NCBI RefSeq assembly: GCF_001661345.1
Contig: NW_017962923.1
Location: 434,001 to 498,000 of the forward strand
Source: Ascoidea rubescens DSM 1968
Lineage: Eukaryota > Ascomycota > Saccharomycetes > Ascoideales > Ascoideaceae
Reading direction: 5' to 3'
DNA length: 64,000 nt
Shown: in pieces, positions 20,428-28,927 of the stretch
Layout of the letters: each line of letters opens with the position of its first letter
How positions within the stretch are numbered: the stretch's first letter is position 1
Notes under the pieces: model-generated
Databases searched by the model: none
Seen by the model: the letters and a program-made list of their open reading frames with translations, nothing else
Told to the model about the DNA's origin: nothing
Program-made: the position numbers and the translations under genes

Positions 20428-20807
20428 GTAATAGTAATAATAATAGTAATAATGGCGATTTCAGATTAAATAATGTTCATACAGTCAACAATACTTTAAA
20501 TCTTAATACTAATACCTATCAAGATAATGGCAGAATTACAGCGCCAAACTGGCTAATAAAACTATCCAATTATATATTCATTAACAATAATCGCTTTAAT
20601 AACAATATTACCAATAATAGCAGGAATGGTTATAGGCTAGGTGATTTGTCCAATACTTCTTCCTCTTTTTCTAATTCGGGTTCTAATTTTAATTCAAATT
20701 CAAAGTCGAATTCTAGATTTATTGCCACCTCATCTTCCATTAAGTACAAGCCAAAATCCAATTCAAATCATTTATTCAAAGGCAAAGGCCATAGATTAGG
20801 AGATTAG
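19580..20807 (+). CDS. DFM1: Derlin-family ERAD protein Dfm1; one intron after a 17-nt first exon
   Basis: Exon 1 (19580-19596) encodes MSEIR plus two bases. A 64-nt intron (GTATGT, TACTAAC at about 19644-19650, TAG at 19660) joins exon 2 at 19661, giving 387 residues beginning MSEIRQFLSSIPPITRV. Residues about 10-190 are a derlin rhomboid-like membrane domain (IPPITR, WRPFTAFF, and five or six hydrophobic segments). The tail is Asn/Ser-rich and has two SHP-box-like motifs, NGYRLGDL at about 327 and the C-terminal KGKGHRLGD. SHP boxes recruit Cdc48, which marks this as Dfm1 rather than Der1. Dfm1 is an ER membrane protein acting in retrotranslocation of membrane ERAD substrates and in sphingolipid control. 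Confidence 0.88.
20395..20455 (+). repeat. (AAT)n-type tract in DFM1
   Basis: Imperfect AAT/AGT triplets coding Asn and Ser in the cytosolic tail between the derlin domain and the SHP motifs. Confidence 0.9.
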
Positions 20808-20898
20808 ATATTCTCAAATAACATATATAAGAAAGCATAGGTAAATATAAGAAAGCATAGGTAAATATAAGTAAATGAATAGGGAAATAGTTCTTGCT

Positions 20899-21465
20899 TT
20901 ATAAAAGTAAATTACATAGGATCATCATAATTAGCGAATTGTTAATGTTAATATTGATTTTGTTACCAATTCCCTCGCTGCTATCAGTACTGTCACGATC
21001 TGTATTGCTTTCAGTGTTTCTGCTTGTGCTACCACTGGTGCTAGCAGTACTAACTCCACTTGCAGTCCCAGTTCTTGTCTCGTAATCATCTACAGCATCA
21101 CAATATATACTTTTAAAAGCTTCGACTTGGCCGATTGAATTATTTGTCTCGCATCTGTAACACCCATAAACATTGATCCAAAACTCGTCGTTGCTCAAAT
21201 CACATAAACAGTCCAACAACCCGTAGCCAATATCCACAAGCGTGCTATTATCGGTGCTGTTGTTGTTGGCCACCAAATCCAGTAACTCGCTTGAATTTGA
21301 ACATTCGCTGGTTATTGTAGTATTGGCCTGGCTGCACACATCCTGATGCTCAACACACGTATCGTATCGAGAGCTGTTGAATTCCAACTGGTCCCTTTTA
21401 ACAAGAAAGCCAGAAGATGAGCTCGAGAGGATGAGAAAGAAGAAAGAGGCAAAAAAACACCTCAT
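20899..21465 (-). CDS. Secreted cysteine-rich, probably GPI-anchored protein
   Basis: 188 residues from the ATG at 21463-21465. The frame extends 65 codons upstream, but only this ATG is followed by a signal peptide (MRCFFASFFFLILSSSSS). A Lys-Arg site (FLVKR) follows and may be cut by Kex2. The mature part has eight Cys, including a DCLCD cluster, and several N-glycosylation sequons (NSS, NTT, NST). A Ser/Thr-rich stalk and a hydrophobic end (ILCNLLL) suggest a GPI signal. It is probably a cell-wall or plasma-membrane protein. Eight Cys recalls CFEM proteins, but the spacing does not clearly fit, so I leave the family open. It is transcribed divergently from the PRY-type gene. Confidence 0.65.
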   Translation of the reverse strand: MRCFFASFFFLILSSSSSGFLVKRDQLEFNSSRYDTCVEHQDVCSQANTTITSECSNSSELLDLVANNNSTDNSTLVDIGYGLLDCLCDLSNDEFWINVYGCYRCETNNSIGQVEAFKSIYCDAVDDYETRTGTASGVSTASTSGSTSRNTESNTDRDSTDSSEGIGNKINININNSLIMMILCNLLL

Positions 21466-21813
21466 TGCGAAAGCTGATGGTCTCAAAACAACAAAAGCGT
21501 TGGTCAGGGCCCAACCCATGTTATATATCCACTGGAGTGAGATCGAGCAGCAAACAAAACAGACTCCAGCACCAGAAGGACCACAAAACGATGCACCAAC
21601 AACTTTCAGTTCTCCCTTCGCATAGCCATTATCGACTAAGCTCCCTAAGCCAAGCTCCAATCACAGCGAAAGACCCACTACTCACTGTTCACAATTATTA
21701 ATGATTAATAATGGCAAGCAATCCAGCACCACGATGCTCTCCATATATAAACTGTTGGTGCACCTTCTTTGTGTTGTTCTTCGTCCACCACTCGACACTC
21801 ACTTGTTTTGCAG
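21466..21813. promoter_or_regulatory. Divergent promoter of the GPI-type and PRY-type genes
   Basis: 348 bp shared by two divergent secreted-protein genes. TATATAAA at 21744-21751 lies about 65 bp before the PRY-type ATG. TTATATATCC at about 21520, read on the minus strand, lies about 55 bp upstream of the GPI-type start. Confidence 0.6.
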
Positions 21814-22416
21814 ATGATCCAGCTCTTGTTTGTCTTTCTCTTGAGCTTTCGCTCCATTGCTGCTGTGTCGCCATTGGTCTACCTTGATTCTGCCTTGAAT
21901 CTATTGAACCCCTCTTATTTCACAAACTATCTCAGCTTGGATGATTTCTCAAAAGAGATGATTGATGCTCACAACCAGAAGCGACGGTTGCACCAGGACG
22001 TGCCAGACCTAGTATGGAACCAGACAGTGTATGAATTTGCTCAGAGCTACGCTGATAACTACACCTGTCCTGACAATTTGGAGTTGGTTCACTCCACCTC
22101 CTCTGGCTATGGCGAGAACTTGGCTGCTGGCTTCAGAAACTCATCGTTGGTTGTTGATGCCTGGTATAACGAGATCGATGATTTCCAATACGATAGAATA
22201 GATCAGTATGACGATGGAACGCTATTGCAAAACTCAGACCCAGACAGACCCATTGGCCATTTCACCCAGTTGATATGGAAAGATTCAACTCAGTTGGGTT
22301 GTGCCTACAAGCAATGTCCAAATTATATCTACTATACTTGCAACTATTATCCAAGAGGTAATTTAAGATTAATCGGTGGTTCAAGTTATACCGAGAATGT
22401 CCCACCCCTAATTTAA
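21814..22416 (+). CDS. PRY1: CAP/PR-1 superfamily secreted protein (PRY type)
   Basis: 200 residues from the ATG at 21814, which begins a clear signal peptide (MIQLLFVFLLSFRSIAA). An upstream TTG in frame is rejected. The CAP domain covers about residues 50-190: MIDAHNQKRRLHQ, HSTSSGYGENLAAG, GHFTQLIWKDSTQLGCAYKQC and YYTCNYYPRGN. Two His (in HST and GHFTQ) and two Glu match the usual CAP cavity. Yeast Pry proteins bind and export sterols and fatty acids. Unlike S. cerevisiae Pry1, there is almost no Ser/Thr-rich linker between signal and CAP domain. Several sequons suggest N-glycosylation. The TATA box is at 21744-21751. The symbol marks the family, not a specific paralogue. Confidence 0.88.
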   Translation: MIQLLFVFLLSFRSIAAVSPLVYLDSALNLLNPSYFTNYLSLDDFSKEMIDAHNQKRRLHQDVPDLVWNQTVYEFAQSYADNYTCPDNLELVHSTSSGYGENLAAGFRNSSLVVDAWYNEIDDFQYDRIDQYDDGTLLQNSDPDRPIGHFTQLIWKDSTQLGCAYKQCPNYIYYTCNYYPRGNLRLIGGSSYTENVPPLI

Positions 22417-22625
22417 ATATAGTATTGTATAAAATTATATACAGTTATGTATAAATTGTAATGATTGTTCCCGGTTTGTTTGTTTGTTTATTGTTTGTTT
22501 GTTTTTTGGTTGTTGTTTTTTTGATGTACTTTTTTATTTTTTTTACCTTTTATTGTTTGTTTGTTTTATAATTCATCCGGTTATTTATAATTTCGGATTG
22601 TTTTTACAATAATTTCGGATTGTTT

Positions 22626-24005
22626 TTACAACAATTTTGAATGTTTAATATCTGTCCTTAATTTGTAAATGAAAACAGATAAAATTAGTGTTAAAATTAA
22701 CAACAACCAAATAAAGAATTTGATGGTAGTGAAAAACTCATGATTATCATTTTTATCATTTTTGACTTTTTGAAAAGTTTTCTTTTTAAACAATTCTTTA
22801 TCAATTTTTTTTTCCTCTTCATAATAAACTAAAGTTTGTAATTGTTTTAAAACTGATTTATCTTGTGTTGTTGATATTTCATCCACTTGATCTGATAATT
22901 TGTTAATTGAACTTTTAATATTATTTAAATTATTAATATAATTATTTTCTAAATAGACCAATTTTTCATTTAATGAATCAAATCGCCTTAAAATATCGTT
23001 ATAATTATCACTCATTAATATCTGAACATCTTTATTTAAATTTCTATTTTGTTCATTGGTTTTACCTTGATCTGGCGTATAAATTTTAATTTCTTCCTGA
23101 TCATTATCAAATAACTTTGTTATAATTTTTGGCTGGGATTCTAATACACCAAACTCGCCCAATTCCTCATTTAAAATATTATCATAAGTTTTCAATTTCA
23201 AGATTTCAAATGATTCTTTGCCCAAGAGACCGTTGTTGGCCGAAATTCCTATTTTATATCCGTTATTGTTTTTAAGATTGATTAAATTTGTTAATTTAAA
23301 ACAAATTTTATTATCAATGGATAGTTTTAAAAAATTTTTATTAAATTGATTGTTACTATAATAAGATAACTTGATTGTAACCGGAACTTGGCTATCTTGA
23401 TAAGCAATTAAACAGGAACCAAATTCTTGATTGAAAAATTCCAAATTAAACGGATTGAATTTTTTTGAATCATCATTAAAATAACCTCTTAATGATGAAG
23501 ATAATGGGCCATTTGAATCAATAACTATTGCTAAACCATCAAATTTCGATGGTCCACCATATAACGAGTTGTCGTTATTTTGATTATTTTCATTGTTCTT
23601 ATTATCTTGATTAAGTAAATGTAATATTATTCCACCTCCATCTGACGAACCAACCACACCTTTCGATCTCAAAGTTAATTTAATCGACCAAGAATCAGAA
23701 ATTATATTATGTTTAGACCAAATAGAACCAAAGACATTTTTCAAGTTTTTATAATCATTTTCATTAGTTTCATCATGATAATAATCGGAGATTGTAGGCG
23801 TCAAAATTACTTGGCCAGTATTGATGATGGCATTGCCTTTGAAATTCCAATTTGATAGATAATCACCATCATTAATCGTTACCAAGTCTGGGAGTGATAA
23901 CTCCAATGAAGGCTTTTCGTCATCAGTTGAATGGCAAATAATAAGACGAACGAAACCAACTAAAAACCACAACACAACCGAGTATTTCATTGATAATGAC
24001 AGCAC
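22626..24005 (-). CDS. UIP5: L-type lectin-like ER/Golgi membrane protein (UIP5/EMP47 type)
   Basis: 459 residues with a signal peptide (a second ATG five codons in, MKYSVVLWFLVGFVRL, is an equally good start). An L-type lectin-like domain covers about 35-275 (NWNFKGNAIINTGQVILTP, GGGIILHLL, FDGLAIVIDSNG, KIGISANNG). A coiled-coil stalk spans about 330-400. One membrane segment (FFIWLLLILTLILSVFIY) and a short basic tail ending KHSKLL complete it. The family (ERGIC-53/VIP36, Emp46/47, Uip5) consists of cargo receptors or quality-control proteins of the early secretory pathway. The tail ending KLL recalls the Emp47 ER-retrieval/dileucine end, while the lectin domain looks closer to Uip5, so the exact orthologue is uncertain. 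Confidence 0.75.
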   Translation of the reverse strand: MLSLSMKYSVVLWFLVGFVRLIICHSTDDEKPSLELSLPDLVTINDGDYLSNWNFKGNAIINTGQVILTPTISDYYHDETNENDYKNLKNVFGSIWSKHNIISDSWSIKLTLRSKGVVGSSDGGGIILHLLNQDNKNNENNQNNDNSLYGGPSKFDGLAIVIDSNGPLSSSLRGYFNDDSKKFNPFNLEFFNQEFGSCLIAYQDSQVPVTIKLSYYSNNQFNKNFLKLSIDNKICFKLTNLINLKNNNGYKIGISANNGLLGKESFEILKLKTYDNILNEELGEFGVLESQPKIITKLFDNDQEEIKIYTPDQGKTNEQNRNLNKDVQILMSDNYNDILRRFDSLNEKLVYLENNYINNLNNIKSSINKLSDQVDEISTTQDKSVLKQLQTLVYYEEEKKIDKELFKKKTFQKVKNDKNDNHEFFTTIKFFIWLLLILTLILSVFIYKLRTDIKHSKLL

Positions 24006-24417
24006 TAAATGAGTTCAAGTCTTAACCAATTTCAAACTAAACGTAAATCTTTGCTGGAGTTAGTGTGCTGTTTCAAAAACGGCCTTTGTCGGAGTAAAAA
24101 TAATTAGGTATCCACTGTGGTGGATGCATCTGCGCCTTTTCAGAAACCACCAGCGTGGTAGTTTTGATACATGACATTCAATGCAGTATACCGCAATTAT
24201 ATACGTTGAGAAGCCTTAAATGCATTTGGCCCGCTCCTGTGGATTATTCTGTTTCCGTTCCAATGGTCTCTGCTTTTGCAGGCACTTTGCATCGGGCATC
24301 ACCGCATTGGTCCACAGCTGCTCTACCGCCAAACCGAAAAAATCTATTATTCAGGTTGTTACCTCTGCTGCTTTTGCTGCTTTTGCTACCCAATAAAGTT
24401 TTTGTTGTTTTGCTGCC
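24006..24417. promoter_or_regulatory. Divergent UIP5/SPE3 promoter
   Basis: 412 bp. The middle is GC-richer than the genes. A pyrimidine/CTG-rich tract (CTGCTGCTTTTGCTGCTTTTGC, trimmed here; about 24361-24392) lies 25 bp before the SPE3 ATG. Frames crossing this region on both strands are low-complexity products of that tract. Confidence 0.5.
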
Positions 24418-25374
24418 ATGTCTCCTTTTGATTTGGATAATTTTTCGCATTCTTTGATTGAAAATGGCTGGTTTAGAGAACAGTCAGATCTTCATTTTCC
24501 TGGACAGGCTCTACAGTTGAAAATTAAAAAAATTTTGCATTATGAAAAGACACAATTTCAAGACGTTTTGGTATTTCAAAGTGAAACTTATGGCAATGTT
24601 TTAGTTCTCGATGGTATTATCCAAGTATCTGAAAGAGATGAATTCTCGTATCAAGAAATGATTACTCATTTGCCTTTATTCTCTCACCCAAACCCCAAAA
24701 AAGTTCTTGTTATTGGTGGAGGTGATGGTGGTGTTTTGCGAGAAGTAATCAAGCACCAGTCTGTTCAACAAGCTATTTTGGTTGAAATCGATGAACTAGT
24801 CATTGAGTTATCTAAAAAATTTCTTCCAAATATGGCATCAAGTTTCAATTCCCCAAAGGTTAAAGTCATTTTAGATGATGGCTTTAAATACTTGAAAAAT
24901 TCCTCATTTTTAAATGAATCCAATAAATTTGATGTCATAATAACTGATTCAAGCGATCCCGAAGGCCCTGCTCAAGAATTTTTTAAAGAAAATTATTTTA
25001 ATTTATTATACAATGCCTTGAATAAAAACGGTATTGTAATTTCTCAAACAAGTGAAAATTTCTGGTTAAATTTCAAATTTATTAAAAATTTGAAAAAAAT
25101 TGCCTTGAAGGTTTTTCCAAATGTTGAATTTTCTTATACTTGTGTTCCAACTTATACAAGTGGTCAATTGGGTTTATTGATCTGTTCCAAAGATAAAAAT
25201 TTTAATTTAAAGGTTCCTTTAAGAAAATTACCACCTTCTGACGAATTAAGTTTATTCAAGTACTACAATAGTGATTTGCACACTGCTTCTTTTGTTTTGC
25301 CTAATTGGGCTTCAAACTACTTAGAAAATAATGACAATGATGATAATAATAAGGTCAATTACAATGAAAAATAG
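24418..25374 (+). CDS. SPE3: Spermidine synthase
   Basis: 318 residues. The enzyme transfers aminopropyl from decarboxylated S-adenosylmethionine to putrescine. The N-terminal beta-strand domain starts with GWFREQSDLHFPGQA. The Rossmann-type core has LVIGGGDGGVLREVIKH (about 99-115), the acidic loop VEIDE, and the active-site loop ITDSSDPEGPAQEFF (about 176-190). The late motif PTYTSGQLGLLICSK (about 244-258) is also present. Length beyond the family norm (about 290) comes from a short Asn/Asp-rich tail. The ATG at 24418 begins the conserved N-terminus. TDSSDPEGPA is the spermidine synthase form; yeast spermine synthase Spe4 is similar, so a paralogue cannot be wholly excluded. Confidence 0.93.
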   Translation: MSPFDLDNFSHSLIENGWFREQSDLHFPGQALQLKIKKILHYEKTQFQDVLVFQSETYGNVLVLDGIIQVSERDEFSYQEMITHLPLFSHPNPKKVLVIGGGDGGVLREVIKHQSVQQAILVEIDELVIELSKKFLPNMASSFNSPKVKVILDDGFKYLKNSSFLNESNKFDVIITDSSDPEGPAQEFFKENYFNLLYNALNKNGIVISQTSENFWLNFKFIKNLKKIALKVFPNVEFSYTCVPTYTSGQLGLLICSKDKNFNLKVPLRKLPPSDELSLFKYYNSDLHTASFVLPNWASNYLENNDNDDNNKVNYNEK

Positions 25375-25515
25375 TATTATAGCATCATGATGTAGTATTA
25401 TAATAATGTTTTGATATGGTAATAAACTGATAAGATAATAGAATAGAGATATAGAGTAATGATATATATTGCATCTTTTTTTACATACAAAATATTCTTT
25501 CTAAGATATACATGT

Positions 25516-26529
25516 TTAAAAATTAAGAAATTCGGAAAAGCTTTTTCCTTCATAACTGTCTTTTACTTCATTTAATTTAGTTTTATCATGATTAATTCCA
25601 TTGTTTTGATCAATTTCATTATTTTGATTTTGATTTTGATTTTGGTTTTGATTATTTTCATCTTTCAATCCAAATAATGAATTGATTTCATTTAAATTAT
25701 TGAAAAATTCATTGGAAAAATAGTCAACATTATAATTCTTTATTTCATTAATATTGTTAATGTCATTAAAGTGAAGATCCATATTATTTGAATTATTTAA
25801 ATTATCAATAATATTGATATCATAAATCTCATTACTACAATGATTATTATTATTATTATTATTATTGTTATTATTATTATTATTGTTATTATTATTGTTA
25901 TTGTTATTATTATCATTTGTATAGCTAGTATCATTGATATCATCATTTTTATTATTTTCAATATCACTATTATTTTTGTGATCATTAAATTTTCTTTTTA
26001 ATTTTTTTTCTTTGTTTGAATCATGTTCTGAAACTGATATATTTTCATTGATTGTTTTAATTTTTTTTCTTTTATAATAATTTCTAGTTGTATATATAAT
26101 AATTTCATCGCTTTCAACTGTATTCAAAAAATTATTTGGTCTTTGCGTATCATTAATATTATTATTAGTATTAATATTATTAATTAAATTTATCTTTAAT
26201 AACTCAAAATGTAATTTAAATTTTCCGCTATTTTTAATAGCTAAATCTTTAAATTCGAAAACATAGTTATTATCGATTGGATTAAAAACTCCAATTAAGA
26301 TTTTTGTTCCAATCAAATTTTCAAATGGTTCTAAAAGGTTTTTATTGAAATCATATAATGTTGCGATCATTATATAATTGGACACCAAGTTATGTAATAT
26401 ATCATTAGTGTTTAAAATTATAATTGTTGATGGGCTTAAAAGCCTCTTTGAAGAAGTTCCTGATTGTCTTGCTTCCTTTGAGTGCTGTATTACATTCAAG
26501 TGATAGTAAAATTGATTCTCAAAATCCAT
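25516..26529 (-). CDS. Velvet-domain protein 1 (velvet-like regulator)
   Basis: 337 residues. Residues about 6-165 follow the velvet domain in order: YYHLNVIQHSKEARQSG (family pattern YxLxVxQxPxxARxxG); KRLLSPSTIIIL (RRPIDPPPIVQL position); YIMIATLYD; a loop with LIGTK; NYVFEFKDLAIKNSGKFKL (family FFVFPDLSVRxEGxYRL); FELLKI; and ESDEIIIYTTRNYY (SDEFxVYxAKxF). The rest is Asn/Asp-rich with about 24 Asn from an ATT tract and a Gln-Asn repeat, ending in a short acidic tail. Velvet factors (VosA, VelB, VeA, VelC) are fungal DNA-binding regulators of sporulation and secondary metabolism with a Rel-like fold. Budding yeasts such as S. cerevisiae lack them. It is the downstream member of a tandem set. 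Confidence 0.75.
   Translation of the reverse strand: MDFENQFYYHLNVIQHSKEARQSGTSSKRLLSPSTIIILNTNDILHNLVSNYIMIATLYDFNKNLLEPFENLIGTKILIGVFNPIDNNYVFEFKDLAIKNSGKFKLHFELLKINLINNINTNNNINDTQRPNNFLNTVESDEIIIYTTRNYYKRKKIKTINENISVSEHDSNKEKKLKRKFNDHKNNSDIENNKNDDINDTSYTNDNNNNNNNNNNNNNNNNNNNNNNNHCSNEIYDINIIDNLNNSNNMDLHFNDINNINEIKNYNVDYFSNEFFNNLNEINSLFGLKDENNQNQNQNQNQNNEIDQNNGINHDKTKLNEVKDSYEGKSFSEFLNF
25625..25653 (-). repeat. Gln-Asn coding hexamer repeat
   Basis: TTTTGA-type hexamers (plus strand) encode Asn-Gln repeats in velvet-like protein 1; the same hexamer recurs in CQD1. Confidence 0.85.
25845..25915 (-). repeat. (ATT)n microsatellite in velvet-like gene 1
   Basis: Near-perfect ATT triplets on the plus strand, giving a long poly-Asn run in the minus-strand protein. 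Confidence 0.95.
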
Positions 26530-26758
26530 TATATTTATAAAATATCATAAAATTTAAGGAAAATAAAAATGCAATTAGAAAACATCTGGTAGCTGGGTTA
26601 TCTATTTATTGCTATCGATGGAAATGACTTTTCAAGAAACGAAATGATCAAACGGAGAAAAAACTTAAATAAAAGTCAAATGTTATTCTACGCTAAATGA
26701 TATAAATAATGATATAAATAATACTATAAATATGAGGATACAATTGTATATAGTTAAA

Positions 26759-27472
26759 TTATTCAGTTATTGTAACCAAGTCACCACAAGGCATGGGAGT
26801 AGGTGAAGAACTATTACTATCGATGGTGGAGACATCAATGGGAGAATAAACTAATTCAGGAACATCTTGAGTTCGAGGTATTCTTTTGGAGCTGCCAATT
26901 AATAGTTCTGGAGAATCAATAAACTCACCTAGATATATTAGCTTGAATGCTTCGTTAACTTTATCGAGTTGAATATCTTTATATAAACTGAGCCTAAAAA
27001 CATATATTCCAACATGTTTTAAACCTATATTTGAAAAATCAAACAAGTAACTGGAAAACTTAGTCTTATCAGTGGATTCATAGAAGCCTTTAGCAATTGT
27101 TTTGCCATTTATATAATCAAGATCCAGAGCCGGATGGATAATTGCTTCACCATCTAGTGATAGGATTTGAAGGTTTAAAATATAGGTTATTTCTGGAGTA
27201 TTATGCATATTTGTCATTAACCTAATTTTAAACCCTCCTTTCAACTTTCGTTTCTTACCTGATGGAATGCCACCGATGGGAAATTGAAAAATTTCCAATT
27301 TATAGGAAACATCTGCAGATATATCCTGAAAAGTATTTTGAGAAGTATCAACATCAGATAACTTGACGGTATCAAAATTGTAGGTATCAAAATTGAATGA
27401 TATTTTTCTAACTGAAGGCGCAAATTCGAATTTTTGAGTTACATGGGACACACTTTTGGAACGTACTTCCAT
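26759..27472 (-). CDS. Velvet-like protein 2 (divergent)
   Basis: 237 residues from the ATG at 27470-27472. It starts with about 55 residues of non-velvet sequence. The velvet-like pattern then runs from about residue 56: YKLEIFQFPIGGIPSG (YxLxVxQxP position), KLKGGFKIRL, YILNLQILSLDGEAII, INGKTIAKGFYE, SSYLFDFSNIGLKHVGIYVFRLSLY (family FFVFxDLxxxxEGxYRxxFxLY), and EAFKLIYLGEFID in place of SxPFxVYxAKxF. The conserved AR and PP residues are lost, so DNA binding may be altered. A TATAAATA site on this strand (about 27546-27553) lies about 75 bp upstream. The C-terminus is Ser/Pro-rich. It lies between two other velvet-like genes in the same orientation. Assignment is weaker than for its neighbours and rests partly on them. 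Confidence 0.6.
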   Translation of the reverse strand: MEVRSKSVSHVTQKFEFAPSVRKISFNFDTYNFDTVKLSDVDTSQNTFQDISADVSYKLEIFQFPIGGIPSGKKRKLKGGFKIRLMTNMHNTPEITYILNLQILSLDGEAIIHPALDLDYINGKTIAKGFYESTDKTKFSSYLFDFSNIGLKHVGIYVFRLSLYKDIQLDKVNEAFKLIYLGEFIDSPELLIGSSKRIPRTQDVPELVYSPIDVSTIDSNSSSPTPMPCGDLVTITE

Positions 27473-27907
27473 TTTTTTGAAAATGCTTAGTTAAAACAGG
27501 ATTTTATGAATAAGTAACCGATTTAGAAAAAGAAAAAATGAAATGTATTTATATAAGAAGATAAGAAAAAAACAAAAAACACATCCATTTTTATGAAATG
27601 GATCAGTGTGCTGACGCATTTAGATATCATTCTATATATACAGATAAGCACGTGTATCAATGGTTGCTGCGGCGTCAAAGTCAGTTAAAGACAACACAAA
27701 TTGCGCTTAATAGCAGCACAGTAGCAGGTATACCACGTGCTCTCCGCACTTGAGATACCAAGAAACTGTTTTTTTTCCATGATCTTACGGATTTTTGCAA
27801 AAAAGGAGGTGTGAAGTGAATTAGGAGCTGATAGGGAGCTGATAGAAGAAAGATACAAAGCCAACAAAAAAAAAGAAAACAGACAGTTGAACAGTAACAA
27901 ATACCCA
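27473..27907. other. Intergenic, 435 bp, between velvet-like genes 2 and 3
   Basis: Contains the TATA-like site of gene 2 (27546-27553) and two CACGTG hexamers (27649-27654, 27734-27739). Short minus-strand frames here (27681-27939) are hydrophobic and unrelated to known proteins. No gene is supported. Confidence 0.5.
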
Positions 27908-28471
27908 TTAAACACACTGGTAGAGTGCAGGCCTCTCATATACGGTTTTTAAGTAAAATCTTGACAAATCAATGAATTCCTCTGGTCTGTGTTCAAAAGC
28001 AACAATACCTAAAGCATACTCTTCATTTTCATCATCCAGGTCTCTTGCATTAGCTTGTATTTGCTTAATTTCAAATGGTTCTGTCACTAACCTTATGCCA
28101 GTATAATTGTAACTGATCTCAGGAAATTTCAGGAAGTGTTGTACAATTATCGTTCTGTAGAGACAGAAATGCAATTGATAGTTTCCAGTATTTGTAATTG
28201 CAATGTTCCGAAAACAGAACTTATATTTGTAAAAGTAATCAGTATCATATAGACCTTTTACTCCAATGGAATCATCTCCAATTAAGTTTCTGTTACATAT
28301 TACACCATCTTTATAGAGATCAATAGTCACTATATATTCACCACTCTTACTAGTATCCAACACCAAAACTGTTACAGGCTTTAGTTTTCTACAGCCCAAA
28401 CTTATGGCTCTCCCAGATGGCCTTGCCCTTGGAACATTATCGGGTGATTCAAAATAAAAACATGCATCCAT
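27908..28471 (-). CDS. Velvet-domain protein 3
   Basis: 187 residues from the ATG at 28469-28471, which immediately precedes the velvet motif. The pattern runs YFESPDNVPRARPSG (Y-X10-R spacing as in VosA), RKLKPVTVLVLD (RRPIDPPPIVQL position), YIVTIDLYKDGV, LIGDD, GLYDTDYFYKYKFCFRN (FFVFxDLSV), TNTGNYQLHFCLYR (EGxYRLxFxLxE), and LVTEPFEIKQIQA (SxPFxVYxAK). The domain takes up almost the whole protein, as in short velvet proteins; the tail is acidic. The frame is open further upstream, and a splice acceptor-like TTTAG sits just before the ATG, so an extra 5' exon is possible, but I found no donor in matching phase. Function is inferred from the family: a DNA-binding or dimer-forming regulator. 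Confidence 0.7.
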   Translation of the reverse strand: MDACFYFESPDNVPRARPSGRAISLGCRKLKPVTVLVLDTSKSGEYIVTIDLYKDGVICNRNLIGDDSIGVKGLYDTDYFYKYKFCFRNIAITNTGNYQLHFCLYRTIIVQHFLKFPEISYNYTGIRLVTEPFEIKQIQANARDLDDENEEYALGIVAFEHRPEEFIDLSRFYLKTVYERPALYQCV

Positions 28472-28568
28472 TTCTAAATATTTCAAATTAATAAACAGTT
28501 TTTGAGAGTGATTAATAGTTTTGTAGCTTCTCTTTTTTAGGAGCCTAATTCTGTTTTTATATTAGTAT

Positions 28569-28853
28569 TCATACCAACTGGTCTCCTTTCAAATAAAACC
28601 AATCGGTGAAGCCTCCGCTATAAAAATGGACTCTTTCTTTGTTGTAATCAGTCCTCAGCCTTTTGATTCTAAGCTGGAATATGTATCTATTACCTTGGAC
28701 TATAGCCCTCCATGAATTTATTTGCACTGGTTTTTGGTTTTGGATTGGTTTTGACATGGCACTGTTATATACTGTCAAGACAACCCCACAAAATACAAAA
28801 AAGTGAGATAATCTATCAAGAATACAGTCCTGACTGAGCTGCACTTTTTCCAT
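28569..28853 (-). CDS. Small unrecognised protein or 5' part of a fourth velvet-like gene
   Basis: 94 residues from the ATG at 28851-28853, with a TATATATAAAA-type box on this strand at 28928-28939, about 75 bp upstream. It has a hydrophobic stretch (FFVFCGVVLTVY) and then NRYIFQLRIKRLRTDYNKER, which loosely recalls the first velvet strand (YxLxIxR). The stop is followed by GTATGA and TACTAAT close together, so splicing into the next gene is conceivable, but the phases I tested do not match. It could be a truncated tandem copy. No function is assigned. Confidence 0.35.
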   Translation of the reverse strand: MEKVQLSQDCILDRLSHFFVFCGVVLTVYNSAMSKPIQNQKPVQINSWRAIVQGNRYIFQLRIKRLRTDYNKERVHFYSGGFTDWFYLKGDQLV

Positions 28854-28927
28854 GATACATTTCAAGCATTAACTGATAGAATCTCGATGAATTGAAGATA
28901 AGCCAAAAAGTAAATTAATGTTAGAGC

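Noticed and set aside
27681-27939. Two overlapping minus-strand frames (78 and 84 codons)
   Set aside because: They lie in the spacer between velvet-like genes, overlap each other in different frames and have no known motif.
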